A DNA stretch of 64,000 bases, taken from positions 62,001-126,000 of the forward strand of contig NZ_JANIBM010000003.1 of the NCBI RefSeq assembly GCF_024505045.1. The letters run 5' to 3'. The notes beneath the pieces were generated by a model that was given only the letters and a program-made list of their open reading frames with translations, was not told where the DNA came from and did no database searches. This DNA comes from Methylomonas aurea (lineage in GTDB: Bacteria; Pseudomonadota; Gammaproteobacteria; Methylococcales; Methylomonadaceae). The position numbers were made by a program, and so were the translations under genes. Each line of letters opens with the position of its first letter. The first letter of the stretch is position 1. Below are positions 27,116-38,803 of the stretch, in pieces.

Positions 27116-27592
27116 ATGAAAGTCTATTATCTTTACCGCAAGCAAGCCTTGGCTCTATCCGCCGGCCAGGCCTGGGAGTTTTTTTCGTCCCCGCACCACT
27201 TGAACCGAATCACGCCGGACTTTTTTCATATCGACATTACCTCGCCGGTGCCCGACGCCATCTACGGCGGCTTGCTGATCCGTTACCGGATGAAGGCGGT
27301 AGGGGGCTGGCCGATGGTCTGGCTATCCGAGATCAGCCACTGCGATAAACCGCGCCGCTTCGTTTACCAGCAACGGGTGGGGCCGTTCGCGTTCTGGAGT
27401 CACGAAGTGGCGATCAGCGAATCGGCGAACGGGGTGGAGGTCGAAGACATCGTGTTTTATGCGATGCCGTTCGGATGGTTCGGCAGATTGATGCACCGCT
27501 GGTTAATCGGCAAAAAATTGCGCCAAATTTTCGATACTCGGCGCGATTACCTGGAGCGGCATTGGGGCATCGCGGCCGGCGACCCGCATTGA
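27116..27592 (+). CDS. SRPBCC (START-like) ligand-binding protein
   Basis: About 158 residues from the ATG at 27116; the frame open from 26960 has no better start. The order of the fold is visible: an N-terminal strand, W-E-F-F-S-S-P-x-x-L-N-R-I-T-P, a central basin of alternating strands (DITSPVPDAIYGG, VYQQRVGPFAFWSHEV), a DIVFYAMPFG turn and a C-terminal helix starting at GRLMHRWLIGKKL. This matches the cyclase/dehydrase-like SRPBCC proteins that sit next to photolyase- or cell-division-related genes in other bacteria. The ligand is unknown. It is followed after 71 bases by a hypothetical membrane gene on the same strand. Confidence 0.86.
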   Translation: MKVYYLYRKQALALSAGQAWEFFSSPHHLNRITPDFFHIDITSPVPDAIYGGLLIRYRMKAVGGWPMVWLSEISHCDKPRRFVYQQRVGPFAFWSHEVAISESANGVEVEDIVFYAMPFGWFGRLMHRWLIGKKLRQIFDTRRDYLERHWGIAAGDPH

Positions 27593-27663
27593 TCCGCGCA
27601 ATTGACATTTCCTCCGGCCAAGCATTAAATCTCAAATACGAAATCAAGCTACAGGAGGCTGAA

Positions 27664-28197
27664 ATGGCTGAAGAATCAGGTTATTTGGACCCTTCCGGCA
27701 ATCGGGTCGTGGCAATCGTGCAGAATCTGGACCGCGACGTGGAGCGCGGCGAAGACACCATCATGCTGGGCTACGGACTGGTGTTGCTGGCGCCGGCTTT
27801 CGCGCCCTTACTGCCGCCCAGTATTCTGTTGCCGTTAATGGCGATCACCTTTGCCGTTTCGGCCAGCGCCGCGCGTTGGCATTTCTACAAAATGGCGCGC
27901 AAATTGGCGCTTTCTTTAGACAAGTTGGAATATGCGGAACAGGCAACGCTGAAGCCGATCGCCCAGGTTTTCGAAGACCACCCGCAGCAAACTCTGGCGG
28001 TCGCCTTCAATCCGCTGAAAAATCTGAAACGCACCTGGAAAAGCATTCTGGGCGGGCTGATGATCAACCCGTTCTGGGGGCCGATTTTTTACATGCTTGG
28101 CGTACAGTTTGTCGAAGACAAACATTTTTTCGTATTGAATAAAGCCGTGGTCAGTGTCGAGCAAAAAATCCTGCCGATCATACTGCGCGACGAGTGA
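27664..28197 (+). CDS. Uncharacterised protein with membrane segments
   Basis: About 177 residues from the ATG at 27664, chosen because AGGAGG at 27652-27657 sits six bases upstream; the longer frame from 27475 overlaps the previous gene. The N-terminal 25 residues are polar. A hydrophobic double segment (about 36-72, LVLLAPAFAPLLPPSILLPLMAI in part) suggests a helical hairpin in the membrane; a short hydrophobic patch lies near 125-150 (GGLMINPFWGPIFYMLG). The rest is charged. No family is recognised. Confidence 0.72.
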   Translation: MAEESGYLDPSGNRVVAIVQNLDRDVERGEDTIMLGYGLVLLAPAFAPLLPPSILLPLMAITFAVSASAARWHFYKMARKLALSLDKLEYAEQATLKPIAQVFEDHPQQTLAVAFNPLKNLKRTWKSILGGLMINPFWGPIFYMLGVQFVEDKHFFVLNKAVVSVEQKILPIILRDE

Positions 28198-28320
28198 TGC
28201 CAGTTGACGTTAGTCTAGGTTTAACAACGGCTTGGCGTCCGACTGCGTGGGGCGCCAAGCCCGGTTCGGCCAAGTCCGAATCCGGAATATCGGTGCCGGG
28301 CTTATTGGACGAAAGTACAG

Positions 28321-28343
28321 TTATGCACAGAAACTGTGGATAA
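28321..28343. promoter_or_regulatory. Head-to-head pair of DnaA-box-like sequences upstream of nifJ
   Basis: TTATGCACA at 28321 and, in inverse orientation, TGTGGATAA at 28335 both fit the DnaA-box consensus TTATNCACA. The two form a 10-base imperfect inverted repeat around AAA. No oriC gene neighbour (dnaA, dnaN, gidA) is present, so this may be a DnaA-regulated promoter or an operator for another protein. Confidence 0.4.
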
Positions 28344-28416
28344 AGTTGTGGTCAAATCGTGGGCAAACCGTCCAAAAGCCCGTCGCGTTTGCAGCGTTTT
28401 TAAATTGGATAAAAAT

Positions 28417-28462
28417 TAGCCAGCCGATTTTTTGGCTATGCTTATGCCCCATAGAGCATAAG
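28417..28462 (+). promoter_or_regulatory. Two consecutive hairpins in the nifJ leader
   Basis: TAGCCA (28417) pairs with TGGCTA (28433), and CTTATGC (28441) pairs exactly with GCATAAG (28456). They lie between the DnaA-box-like pair and the start codon. They may act in the RNA leader or as operator sites; which one cannot be told from sequence. Confidence 0.35.
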
Positions 28463-28515
28463 AGCCGTCGGCAGGCGCCGAACGGCCGTTCGTAACACAC
28501 TCAAAAGGTCGCGCC

Positions 28516-32140
<3,625 letters not shown>

Positions 32141-32148
<8 letters not shown>

Positions 32149-33154
32149 TTTAGCCACCGAATATTTGGGTCTGAAACTGGCGCATCCGCTGGTGCCGTCG
32201 GCTTCGCCGTTAAGCAAGGACTTGGACAGCGCCCGGCGTTTGGAAGATGCCGGCGCGGCAGCGATCGTGTTGTCGTCGTTGTTCGAGGAAAAAATCGAAG
32301 CCGAGCAGCAGCAGATGGAGCGTTTCCTGTTCGGTCAGGGCATCGGTTACGGCGAAGCGGATTCGTTTCATCCGTTGCCGCCGCAGATATTGACCTACCA
32401 GGACCAGTACCTGGAGCATTTGCAGCGCCTGAAAAGCGCTTTAAACATTCCGGTGATCGCCAGCCTGAACGGCACTTCGGTCGGCGGCTGGATCGAATAC
32501 GGCAAAGCCTTGCAGGACGCCGGCGCCGATGCGCTGGAGCTGAATATCTACCATCTGGCGGCGGATATTAGCGAAAGCAGCGAGACGGTCGAAAACCGCT
32601 ATCTGGACATCGTTCGCGAATTGAAGCGGCAGATCAATATTCCGTTGGCCGTGAAACTGTCGCCGCAATTCAGCTCGCCGCTGCATTTCGTGCAGCGGTT
32701 GCAACAGGCCGGCGCCGACGGCGTGGCCTTGTTCAACCGCTTTTACCAGCCGGACATCGATCTGGACACCCTGGAAGTGGTGCCGAAACTGCAATTGTCG
32801 ACGCCGGCCGAAGCGCTGTTGCGGGTGCGCTGGACCGCGCTGATGTATGGCCGGGTACGATTGTCGCTGGCCGTGACCGGCGGTTTTCACCAGGCCGACG
32901 ACGTAATCAAGGCTTTGCTGGCCGGCGCCGATGTGGTGCATTTATGCAGCGTGTTGCTGGCGCACGGCGTCGACAAACTGGGCGAGATTCGCAGCGAACT
33001 GGCGCATTGGCTGATCGAACACGAATACGAATCGGTAGCTCAGATGAAAGGTAGCGTCAGCCGGCAACACGCGATCGACCCCAGCGCCTATGAAAGGGCC
33101 AACTACATTCACGTGCTGGACAGCTATACGCCGGCGCCGGGCGTATTGCGTTAG
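32141..33154 (+). CDS. Dihydroorotate dehydrogenase-like flavoprotein
   Basis: A 337-residue TIM-barrel protein related to class I dihydroorotate dehydrogenases and the PreA/PydA group. LKLAHPLVPSASPLSKD is the FMN-domain start, VIASLNGTSVGGW and ADALELNIYH follow, and LAVKLSP and ALFNRFYQPDID form barrel strands. The usual lid cysteine or serine of true PyrD cannot be identified with certainty, so de novo pyrimidine synthesis is not proven. It starts eight bases inside nifJ, and this same nifJ-DHOD pair is common in methanotrophs and other bacteria; it may take reducing equivalents from, or give them to, the same ferredoxin. Function inferred from context. Confidence 0.86.
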
Positions 33155-33161
33155 ATAAACG

Positions 33162-33512
33162 ATGCGGGATTTGGACGAGTTGTTCGCCGGCTTGGCCAAA
33201 TCCCGGTTTCGCAGCCAGTTTCGTTTGAACGTCAAGGATTTGCAGTATCTGCAGACCAAGGGCATCGAAACCATCTTAAGCCACGCCGACGATTTTATCG
33301 GCAAACGTCTGGCCCCAGCCCAGCCGGTCAACGACGGCAAGCAAACGCCTTACCGCGGCCATCCGGTGTTCGTCGCCCAACACGCCACGGCCTGCTGCTG
33401 CCGCGGTTGCCTGGAAAAATGGCACTCGATTGCGCAGGGCAGGGAACTTAGTCTTGAGGAACTTAGCTACATCCGGTCCGTGTTGGAACGCTGGTTGCGC
33501 GGCGTGATGTGA
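33162..33512 (+). CDS. DUF4186 protein
   Basis: A 116-residue protein matching DUF4186 along its whole length: an SRFRSQF segment, KGIETILSHADDFI, APAQPVNDGKQTPYRGHPVFVAQHATA and CCCRGCLEKWH. The last contains four cysteines that may bind metal. Function is unknown. It starts seven bases after the DHOD-like gene and completes a three-gene operon with nifJ. No ribosome site of note. Confidence 0.87.
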   Translation: MRDLDELFAGLAKSRFRSQFRLNVKDLQYLQTKGIETILSHADDFIGKRLAPAQPVNDGKQTPYRGHPVFVAQHATACCCRGCLEKWHSIAQGRELSLEELSYIRSVLERWLRGVM

Positions 33513-33574
33513 TGCTGCCGAATCGGGACAGGCGGAAATAACGGGGATAAAGCCGCTCCGGCACCGCCAGCCGC

Positions 33575-33748
33575 CTAGCGCAGGTAAAGCTGATCGACCA
33601 GGTTTTTAAACCATGCCGGCCGAAACAGCATGACGTACAAAATAGTGAGTTCCAGAATCGGTAGCGGGATGATGTGCAACACAATCAATACCAGCAACAC
33701 TGCGCAGCAAACCAGCAATTTCGGGAAGAAGGGGGCTGTACTCATCAT
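33575..33748 (-). CDS. Small membrane protein, 57 aa
   Basis: A short gene missed by length-limited gene finders. It starts with ATGATG (33748 or 33745) behind AGGAG, and encodes 57 residues: a short polar N-terminus, a hydrophobic stretch of about 30 residues (LLVCCAVLLVLIVLH, IIPLPILELTILYVMLF) and a basic/aromatic tail FRPAWFKNLVDQLYLR. One or two membrane helices are likely. It lies just downstream of the SpoIIE-type phosphatase gene on the same strand, so it may belong to that transcript. No family recognised. Confidence 0.6.
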   Translation of the reverse strand: MMSTAPFFPKLLVCCAVLLVLIVLHIIPLPILELTILYVMLFRPAWFKNLVDQLYLR

Positions 33749-33803
33749 GATCTCCTAGCAAATCGGGGTTATCGGTTGAACCTTTCTCCTTTGAGCCAAG
33801 GGG

Positions 33804-36050
33804 TTAATGCCATTTAAACACCAATACGGTGATATCGTCGGCGAATTTTTCGGTGCCGCAGAATCGGCGCAAACACCCGAATAACGCATCGATTATTGCT
33901 TGTGGCGGCAAATCGGCGTTGGCGGCAATTTCGGATTTGACCCGATCCAGGCCGAAAAAGCCTAATTCGGTGTTCTCCGCTTCGACCAGGCCGTCGGTAT
34001 AGAGCACTATCAAATCGCCCTCGGCCAACTCGACGCTTTTTCGTTCGAAGCAAACATCCTGGCGCAAACCGACGATCAGGCCGTCGGCATCCAGTTCGGC
34101 GAACTGCCGGCTATGGCGGTTGAACAGCAACGGCGGCGGGTGGCCGGCATTGGCGAAATGCAATTGCCGGTGTTCCGGATCGACTTGCAGGTAGAACAAG
34201 GTCAGAAAGTAGTCGGCCCGGTTCAGGTCGTGGAATAAAAACCGGTTCAGCGCGGACAGTACCGCTTCCGGCGCCGCCTCGGTACTACTTTTCATCCGGA
34301 TCGCGCTACGGGTCTCGACCATGAACAGGGCCGGGCCGATCGAATGGCCGGAGACGTCGGCGATGACGATGTCCAGCCGCCCGCCGTCACGGTAAAAATA
34401 ATCGAAATAGTCGCCGCCAACCTTGTCCGCCGGCAGGCAAAGCCCGGTGATCTCGAACTCGCCGGTTTTCAACGGCTCGGCCGGCGACAAGCCGGCCTGG
34501 ATTTGCTGGGCGATTTTCAGCTCGTTTTGCGCCACCGCCAATTCGACCTGGGCCTGGCGAATTTGCCGTTCCGCCGCCTTGCGGCCGGAGATGTCGTGGA
34601 TGAAGCCGCTGAAAATGTAGCTGTCGCCTAGTTTCAGCGGCGCTACGCTGATTTCGACCGGGAACTCGCTGCCGTCGCGCCTGAGCGCCACTTGTTCGGT
34701 CTGCCGGTTCAAGATCGTGCCGGCACCGGTTTCCAGAAATCGGCGCATGCCGTTGCGGTGCGCGGCGCGAAACCGCGGCGGGATGATCAATTCTTCCAGG
34801 CGGCGGCCGATGGCCGACTCCGCCGGCCAGCCGAACATCTGCTCGGCGCGCCGGTTCCAATCGGTGACGATGCCGTCGGCATCCATGATGACGATGGCGT
34901 TGATCGAGCTTTCGATGATCAGCCGCGTACGCTTTTCCGACTCGATCAAGGCATTCTGGTACTGCATTCGCGCCGTAATGTCCCTATCCACCCCGCGCCA
35001 CTTTACCAAAGTGCCGGAATCATCCATTAACGGCAAACCGGTCGATTCGGTGATCACCGGATGGCCGTCCCGATGCCGGTAATGGTTGACCAGGGCATGA
35101 AACGATTGCTGGCTGGACGACATGCCGACATGGACTTGCTGGTCTTGCGCGGTCAGCAGTTCGGTGTAATGTTTGCCGATGATTTGTTCCGGCGTCAGCC
35201 CCAGGATTTGTTCGACCGCGATGCTGCTGTACAGGTAGTAACCTTTGGGGTCCTGTTCCCACAGCCATTCGCCGGATAAATCGGCCATTTGCCGGAAACG
35301 CTGTTCGCTTTCGGCCAGTGCCGATTCGACGGCTTTGCGGCCGGTAATGTCCTCGGCAACCGCCAGATAGTGCGTGGTGTTGCCGAGGCTGTCCTTGATC
35401 GCGCTGATGCTTTCCGCGACCCAGTATTCGCGGCCGGTCTTGTGCCGGTTGCAAATTTCGCCCTGCCATTCGCCGTTGACCGTCAATTGCCGCCATAGGT
35501 CTTGATAAGCTTGGACCGACATTTTTCCGGATTGCAGCAAACTGGGGTTTTGCCCCAACAGCTCGGCTTCAGCATAACCGCTCAGCAGCGAGAAGCGGGG
35601 ATTGACGTAGACGATGCGGCCGCTAGCGTCGGTCACCATCATCGCACTTGCGCTTTGTTCGATGACTCGGCGCATGACCAAAAAATCGCTGGCCGGATCG
35701 ATGGCTTGGATCAATAACAAGGCTTTGCCGGAGTCCGACCGGGGGCTTGGTAGCGTACTGACCGTGACCAGAGCCTGAAAGCTGTGGTATCTGGCCAGAA
35801 GTTCCGCTTCGAAACATTCGGCAACCTCCCGGTCGCCGGCCCGCGCCAGCGCCGCCCGGCACAGCGTTAGGCTGGCCGGCGCCATGATCCGCTCCAACGC
35901 CAATCCCGATAACTCGTGCGCGCCGTAACCGAGCAGCGCGGCGGCGGCTCGATTCGCGCCGTCGATAAGCGGACATGACGTTTCGCTGCTGCCGGTCGGG
36001 TAGCCGACCAGTAACAGATTGAAGGCCAGACTATCGATCAGTTGGCGCAT
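33804..36050 (-). CDS. PAS-PAS-PAS-SpoIIE (PP2C) phosphatase
   Basis: A 748-residue signalling protein. A PAS-like N-terminal region (1-120) is followed by three PAS/PAC domains (about 125-235, 250-370, 375-490), a short coiled linker (RQAQVELAVAQNELK) and a SpoIIE/PP2C domain (about 510-748) with IAQQIQAGLSP, GGDYFDYF, VIADVSGHSIGPALFM and ADDITVLVFKW, the metal-binding aspartates being present. Such RsbU/RsbP-like phosphatases remove phosphate from a STAS anti-anti-sigma protein; a STAS gene and a RsbW-like kinase gene lie at 37923 and 38271. It lies 23 bases after the decarboxylase gene and is probably co-transcribed with it. Confidence 0.91.
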   Translation of the reverse strand: MRQLIDSLAFNLLLVGYPTGSSETSCPLIDGANRAAAALLGYGAHELSGLALERIMAPASLTLCRAALARAGDREVAECFEAELLARYHSFQALVTVSTLPSPRSDSGKALLLIQAIDPASDFLVMRRVIEQSASAMMVTDASGRIVYVNPRFSLLSGYAEAELLGQNPSLLQSGKMSVQAYQDLWRQLTVNGEWQGEICNRHKTGREYWVAESISAIKDSLGNTTHYLAVAEDITGRKAVESALAESEQRFRQMADLSGEWLWEQDPKGYYLYSSIAVEQILGLTPEQIIGKHYTELLTAQDQQVHVGMSSSQQSFHALVNHYRHRDGHPVITESTGLPLMDDSGTLVKWRGVDRDITARMQYQNALIESEKRTRLIIESSINAIVIMDADGIVTDWNRRAEQMFGWPAESAIGRRLEELIIPPRFRAAHRNGMRRFLETGAGTILNRQTEQVALRRDGSEFPVEISVAPLKLGDSYIFSGFIHDISGRKAAERQIRQAQVELAVAQNELKIAQQIQAGLSPAEPLKTGEFEITGLCLPADKVGGDYFDYFYRDGGRLDIVIADVSGHSIGPALFMVETRSAIRMKSSTEAAPEAVLSALNRFLFHDLNRADYFLTLFYLQVDPEHRQLHFANAGHPPPLLFNRHSRQFAELDADGLIVGLRQDVCFERKSVELAEGDLIVLYTDGLVEAENTELGFFGLDRVKSEIAANADLPPQAIIDALFGCLRRFCGTEKFADDITVLVFKWH

Positions 36051-36073
36051 GGTTCGGCTCGGCGCGGTCGGCC

Positions 36074-37714
36074 TTAGACCCGGCTATGCAGATGCGCCGC
36101 CAGCCGCTGCATCGCGGCCGAGGCGTCGGCCGGGTCCAGGCGGACGTCGATGATGCTGGGCGAGCTGCGGTTGTCCAGCGCGGCCGTGAGTGCCGCCTCG
36201 AACGCTTCCTCCGTGCCGGCGGCGTATCCTTGCAGCGGGCCGAAGACTTCGCCGAGCCGGTCGAAGCGCCAATCGCCGATGTCGTTAAACGGCCCCTCGA
36301 GAATAAAGCGCTCGGTACTGTACCCGCGGTTGTTGAAGACGACCACAATCGGGTCCAGTCCCAGGCGGGCAAACGTCGCCAGTTCGGTACCGGTCATCTG
36401 GAATGCGCCGTCGCCGACCAGAATCAGCGCCCGCCGGTCGCGGCGGGCGATTTGGGCGCCCAGCGCCGCCGGTACGGCAAAGCCCATGCTGGTGTAAAAC
36501 GCCGACGACAGAAATTCCGACTGTTCGTGCACTTGCAGATCGATCGTCGCAAACAGGCAGTCGCCGACGTCGCAGACCACGATGAACTCGGGGCCGAGAG
36601 CTTGATTCAAGCGGCCGACCAGGCGCGAGGTGGTGATGGCGCGATCCGGCACAGGAAAATCCGGCGCGGTCACTGCCGCCGGCGCGGCAACGAATTTTTC
36701 CGGCCGCAGCGGTACCGATTTTGCCAACGCCTGCAGGAAATCCTTCAGCAATACCCGCGGGTAACGGTGCGAGCTGATCACGACTTCGTCCTGCGCGGCT
36801 CTGACCATGTGTTGCGGGTCGAGCTTGGCGGTATAGATGCCGGTGTCGACGTCGTTCAGCGTCACGCCCAGCATCAGCAATAAATCGGCCTGCTCGACCA
36901 GGTAGCGGGTGTATTCGCCGCTCATCGCGCCTTCGTAGATACCGAGATAGGCCGGGTGCCGTTCGGCGATCACCGATTTGCCGGTCAGTGTCGCGGCGAC
37001 CGGCAGGCCGGAGCGGTTCACCAAGTCGACCAGAACCCCTTGCAAGCCGCGGCGATGGATTTCCACTCCGGCAACGATGATCGGCGAGCGCGATTTTTCG
37101 CCCAGTTCCATTGTTTCCGCCACTGCTTCGGCCAATGCGGTTTCGTCGCTGCCGCAAACTTCCGGTGCCGGACCCGGCATCGAGTAACCCGGCACTCTGA
37201 CCCGATCTCGCGGAATTTCGATGTACACCGGTTTGGAGTAGTGGCGCGCAGCGGCCAGTGCCTGGTCGATTTGGCGGCAGGCAATCACCGGATCGTTCAG
37301 GACCACGCTGGCGCAGGTAATGCGCTCGAAAATTTCGCGTTGAAAGGTAAACGGCCCGAAACGGTGATGCAGCAACGGATCGTTGCGCTGTTCGTCGACC
37401 CCCGGCGCACCGCTGATCACGACGACCGGCGAGGACTCGGCGTAGGCACCGGCGACGGCATTGACCGTGTTCAGTGCGCCGACGCCGTAAGTCACCGCGA
37501 CGGCGCCCAGGCCGGAACAACGGGCGTAACCGTCGGCGGCGAATGCCGCAGTGTCTTCGCGGGTAGTACCGATATGGCGGATCGGACTGTGCACCATTTG
37601 GTCGTAGAAGCCGAGAATGTAGTCGCCCGGCACGCCGAAGATGTCTCTGACGCCCGAGGCGTATAGCCGTTCGAGCAAGTATTGGCCGATACTTTCGGCG
37701 TTTTGCGTGTTCAT
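36074..37714 (-). CDS. Thiamine-diphosphate 2-keto-acid decarboxylase (indolepyruvate/phenylpyruvate or pyruvate decarboxylase)
   Basis: A 546-residue TPP enzyme of the PDC/IPDC family. Catalytic residues seen: D31 in VPGDY, E53 in TTREDTAAF, the HH pair at 116-117 (PLLHHRFG), and the TPP-magnesium motif GDGAFQMTGTELATF...NNRGYSTER. These residues distinguish decarboxylases from acetolactate synthases. The substrate cannot be fixed; pyruvate to acetaldehyde, or indole- and phenylpyruvate to aldehydes (auxin-type pathway), are the main options. Normal length. It is divergent from the STAS/RsbW-like pair and followed by the SpoIIE gene, so it may be under the same partner-switching control. Confidence 0.9.
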   Translation of the reverse strand: MNTQNAESIGQYLLERLYASGVRDIFGVPGDYILGFYDQMVHSPIRHIGTTREDTAAFAADGYARCSGLGAVAVTYGVGALNTVNAVAGAYAESSPVVVISGAPGVDEQRNDPLLHHRFGPFTFQREIFERITCASVVLNDPVIACRQIDQALAAARHYSKPVYIEIPRDRVRVPGYSMPGPAPEVCGSDETALAEAVAETMELGEKSRSPIIVAGVEIHRRGLQGVLVDLVNRSGLPVAATLTGKSVIAERHPAYLGIYEGAMSGEYTRYLVEQADLLLMLGVTLNDVDTGIYTAKLDPQHMVRAAQDEVVISSHRYPRVLLKDFLQALAKSVPLRPEKFVAAPAAVTAPDFPVPDRAITTSRLVGRLNQALGPEFIVVCDVGDCLFATIDLQVHEQSEFLSSAFYTSMGFAVPAALGAQIARRDRRALILVGDGAFQMTGTELATFARLGLDPIVVVFNNRGYSTERFILEGPFNDIGDWRFDRLGEVFGPLQGYAAGTEEAFEAALTAALDNRSSPSIIDVRLDPADASAAMQRLAAHLHSRV

Positions 37715-37922
37715 CGTGACCTCCCGGAAAGCTACGACTTGATATTGTTCCGCACCGGCCGGAAAAAACCAGCGCGAAGTTTGAACGTAAGACTGGATTG
37801 TTTATCGAAGTTTCCGCAGTGCGCCGGTTGCGGCCGATTGCGGTAATCTGTTCCGTAACCGGCGATTGCTGCTAGACTGCGGCTCAACAACCGCCGCCAA
37901 TGTTTCTGCCCAACTTACTTCT

Positions 37923-38255
37923 ATGAAACTCGAACTCGAAAAAAATCACGGCTTAAGCGTAGTCACAATTCGGGAACCGCGGGTGGACGCTCACAACTCG
38001 GCCGAATTGAAAGACTATCTGGCGCAATTGATCGAGAGCGGCGAAAACCGGATTCTGGTGCGATTGGCCGACGTCCGCTTCATCGACAGTTCCGGGCTGG
38101 GCGCACTGTTGTCGGCCTACAAAAGAACCGCCGCCGATGCCGGGCAGTTTGCGTTGAGCAATGTCCAGCCGCAAGTGTTGTCCATGTTCGAGATTACCCG
38201 GCTGAACCGCGTGTTCGAAATTTATGCCGATGCCAAGGATATGCTTCCGAATTAG
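37923..38255 (+). CDS. STAS-domain anti-sigma-factor antagonist (RsbV/SpoIIAA-like)
   Basis: About 110 residues from the ATG at 37923; the in-frame extension from 37866 is non-coding in appearance. A single STAS domain: SVVTIREPRVDAHN, ILVRLADVRFIDSSGLGALLSAYKR, and FEITRLNRVFEIY. The serine pair S56-S57 is where the kinase would phosphorylate and the SpoIIE phosphatase would act. It is followed after 15 bases by the RsbW-like kinase gene. Confidence 0.9.
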   Translation: MKLELEKNHGLSVVTIREPRVDAHNSAELKDYLAQLIESGENRILVRLADVRFIDSSGLGALLSAYKRTAADAGQFALSNVQPQVLSMFEITRLNRVFEIYADAKDMLPN

Positions 38256-38270
38256 CCGACGAGGTTGCCT

Positions 38271-38696
38271 ATGAGTCCCACCTCCATCCAAGTCGATGTC
38301 GTCATTCCGACCCACACCAAGTATCTGGATCTGGTCGGCAGTATCGGCGAGCGTGTCGTCAGGGAGTTGGACGGCTTTGCCGGCGACCGGGAAGCTTTGG
38401 CCTACCAATTGAATCTGGTATTGACCGAGGCGGCGGCGAACGTGATCAAGCACGCCCACGACGCCGCCAGCAAGGATATGGTGCGGGTCACGATTCAGCT
38501 TTTGGACGAGACGCTGACCATCAGGGTCTACGACCACGGCCAGGGCTTCGATCTGGAGACCGTGCCCAGCCCCGATTTTGCCGCCGCCCCGGAAAGCGGG
38601 ATGGGCTTGTTTCTGATCCGTTCGGTGATGGATAAGGTCAGTTACACCCGGCAAGCCGATTGCAACGTGCTGGAGCTGGTCAAATATTTGAAATGA
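38271..38696 (+). CDS. Anti-sigma-factor serine kinase, RsbW-like ATP-binding protein
   Basis: About 141 residues from the ATG at 38271, with GAGG eight bases upstream. A GHKL ATPase fold is visible: LNLVLTEAAANVIKHAHD (N box), VYDHGQGFDLE (G1) and GMGLFLIRSVMDKV (G2). Such proteins phosphorylate the STAS partner and bind a sigma factor or another target when the antagonist is phosphorylated. No sigma factor gene is near, so the target is unknown; non-sigma targets are known in similar systems. Ends 107 bases before the glutamate dehydrogenase gene. Confidence 0.9.
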   Translation: MSPTSIQVDVVIPTHTKYLDLVGSIGERVVRELDGFAGDREALAYQLNLVLTEAAANVIKHAHDAASKDMVRVTIQLLDETLTIRVYDHGQGFDLETVPSPDFAAAPESGMGLFLIRSVMDKVSYTRQADCNVLELVKYLK

Positions 38697-38803
38697 GCCG
38701 GCGCCGTGGCATTCTGGGGCCATCAATCCGATCCGATTTCGTGTTCGCCGCTGTTAGCGAAACCAGGTAACCGGCAATCCCCTCAAAACATAGGGCATCG
38801 ATC

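Larger units (their letters stand above)
28198..28515. other. Intergenic region and leader of nifJ, 318 bp
   Basis: No gene. The right half is AT-rich and carries three separate inverted repeats within 150 bases (see next entries). No clear -35/-10 pair stands out. The ATG of nifJ at 28516 is preceded by AAAGG at 28504. Confidence 0.6.

Noticed and set aside
28321-28343. Replication origin from the DnaA-box-like pair
   Set aside because: Only two boxes, no AT-rich unwinding region with repeats and none of the usual origin genes (dnaA, dnaN, gidA). Kept only as a possible regulatory site.
36285-37520. 411-residue open frame within the decarboxylase gene in another frame
   Set aside because: Arg/Gly-rich composition typical of an off-frame reading; the decarboxylase frame has all catalytic motifs.
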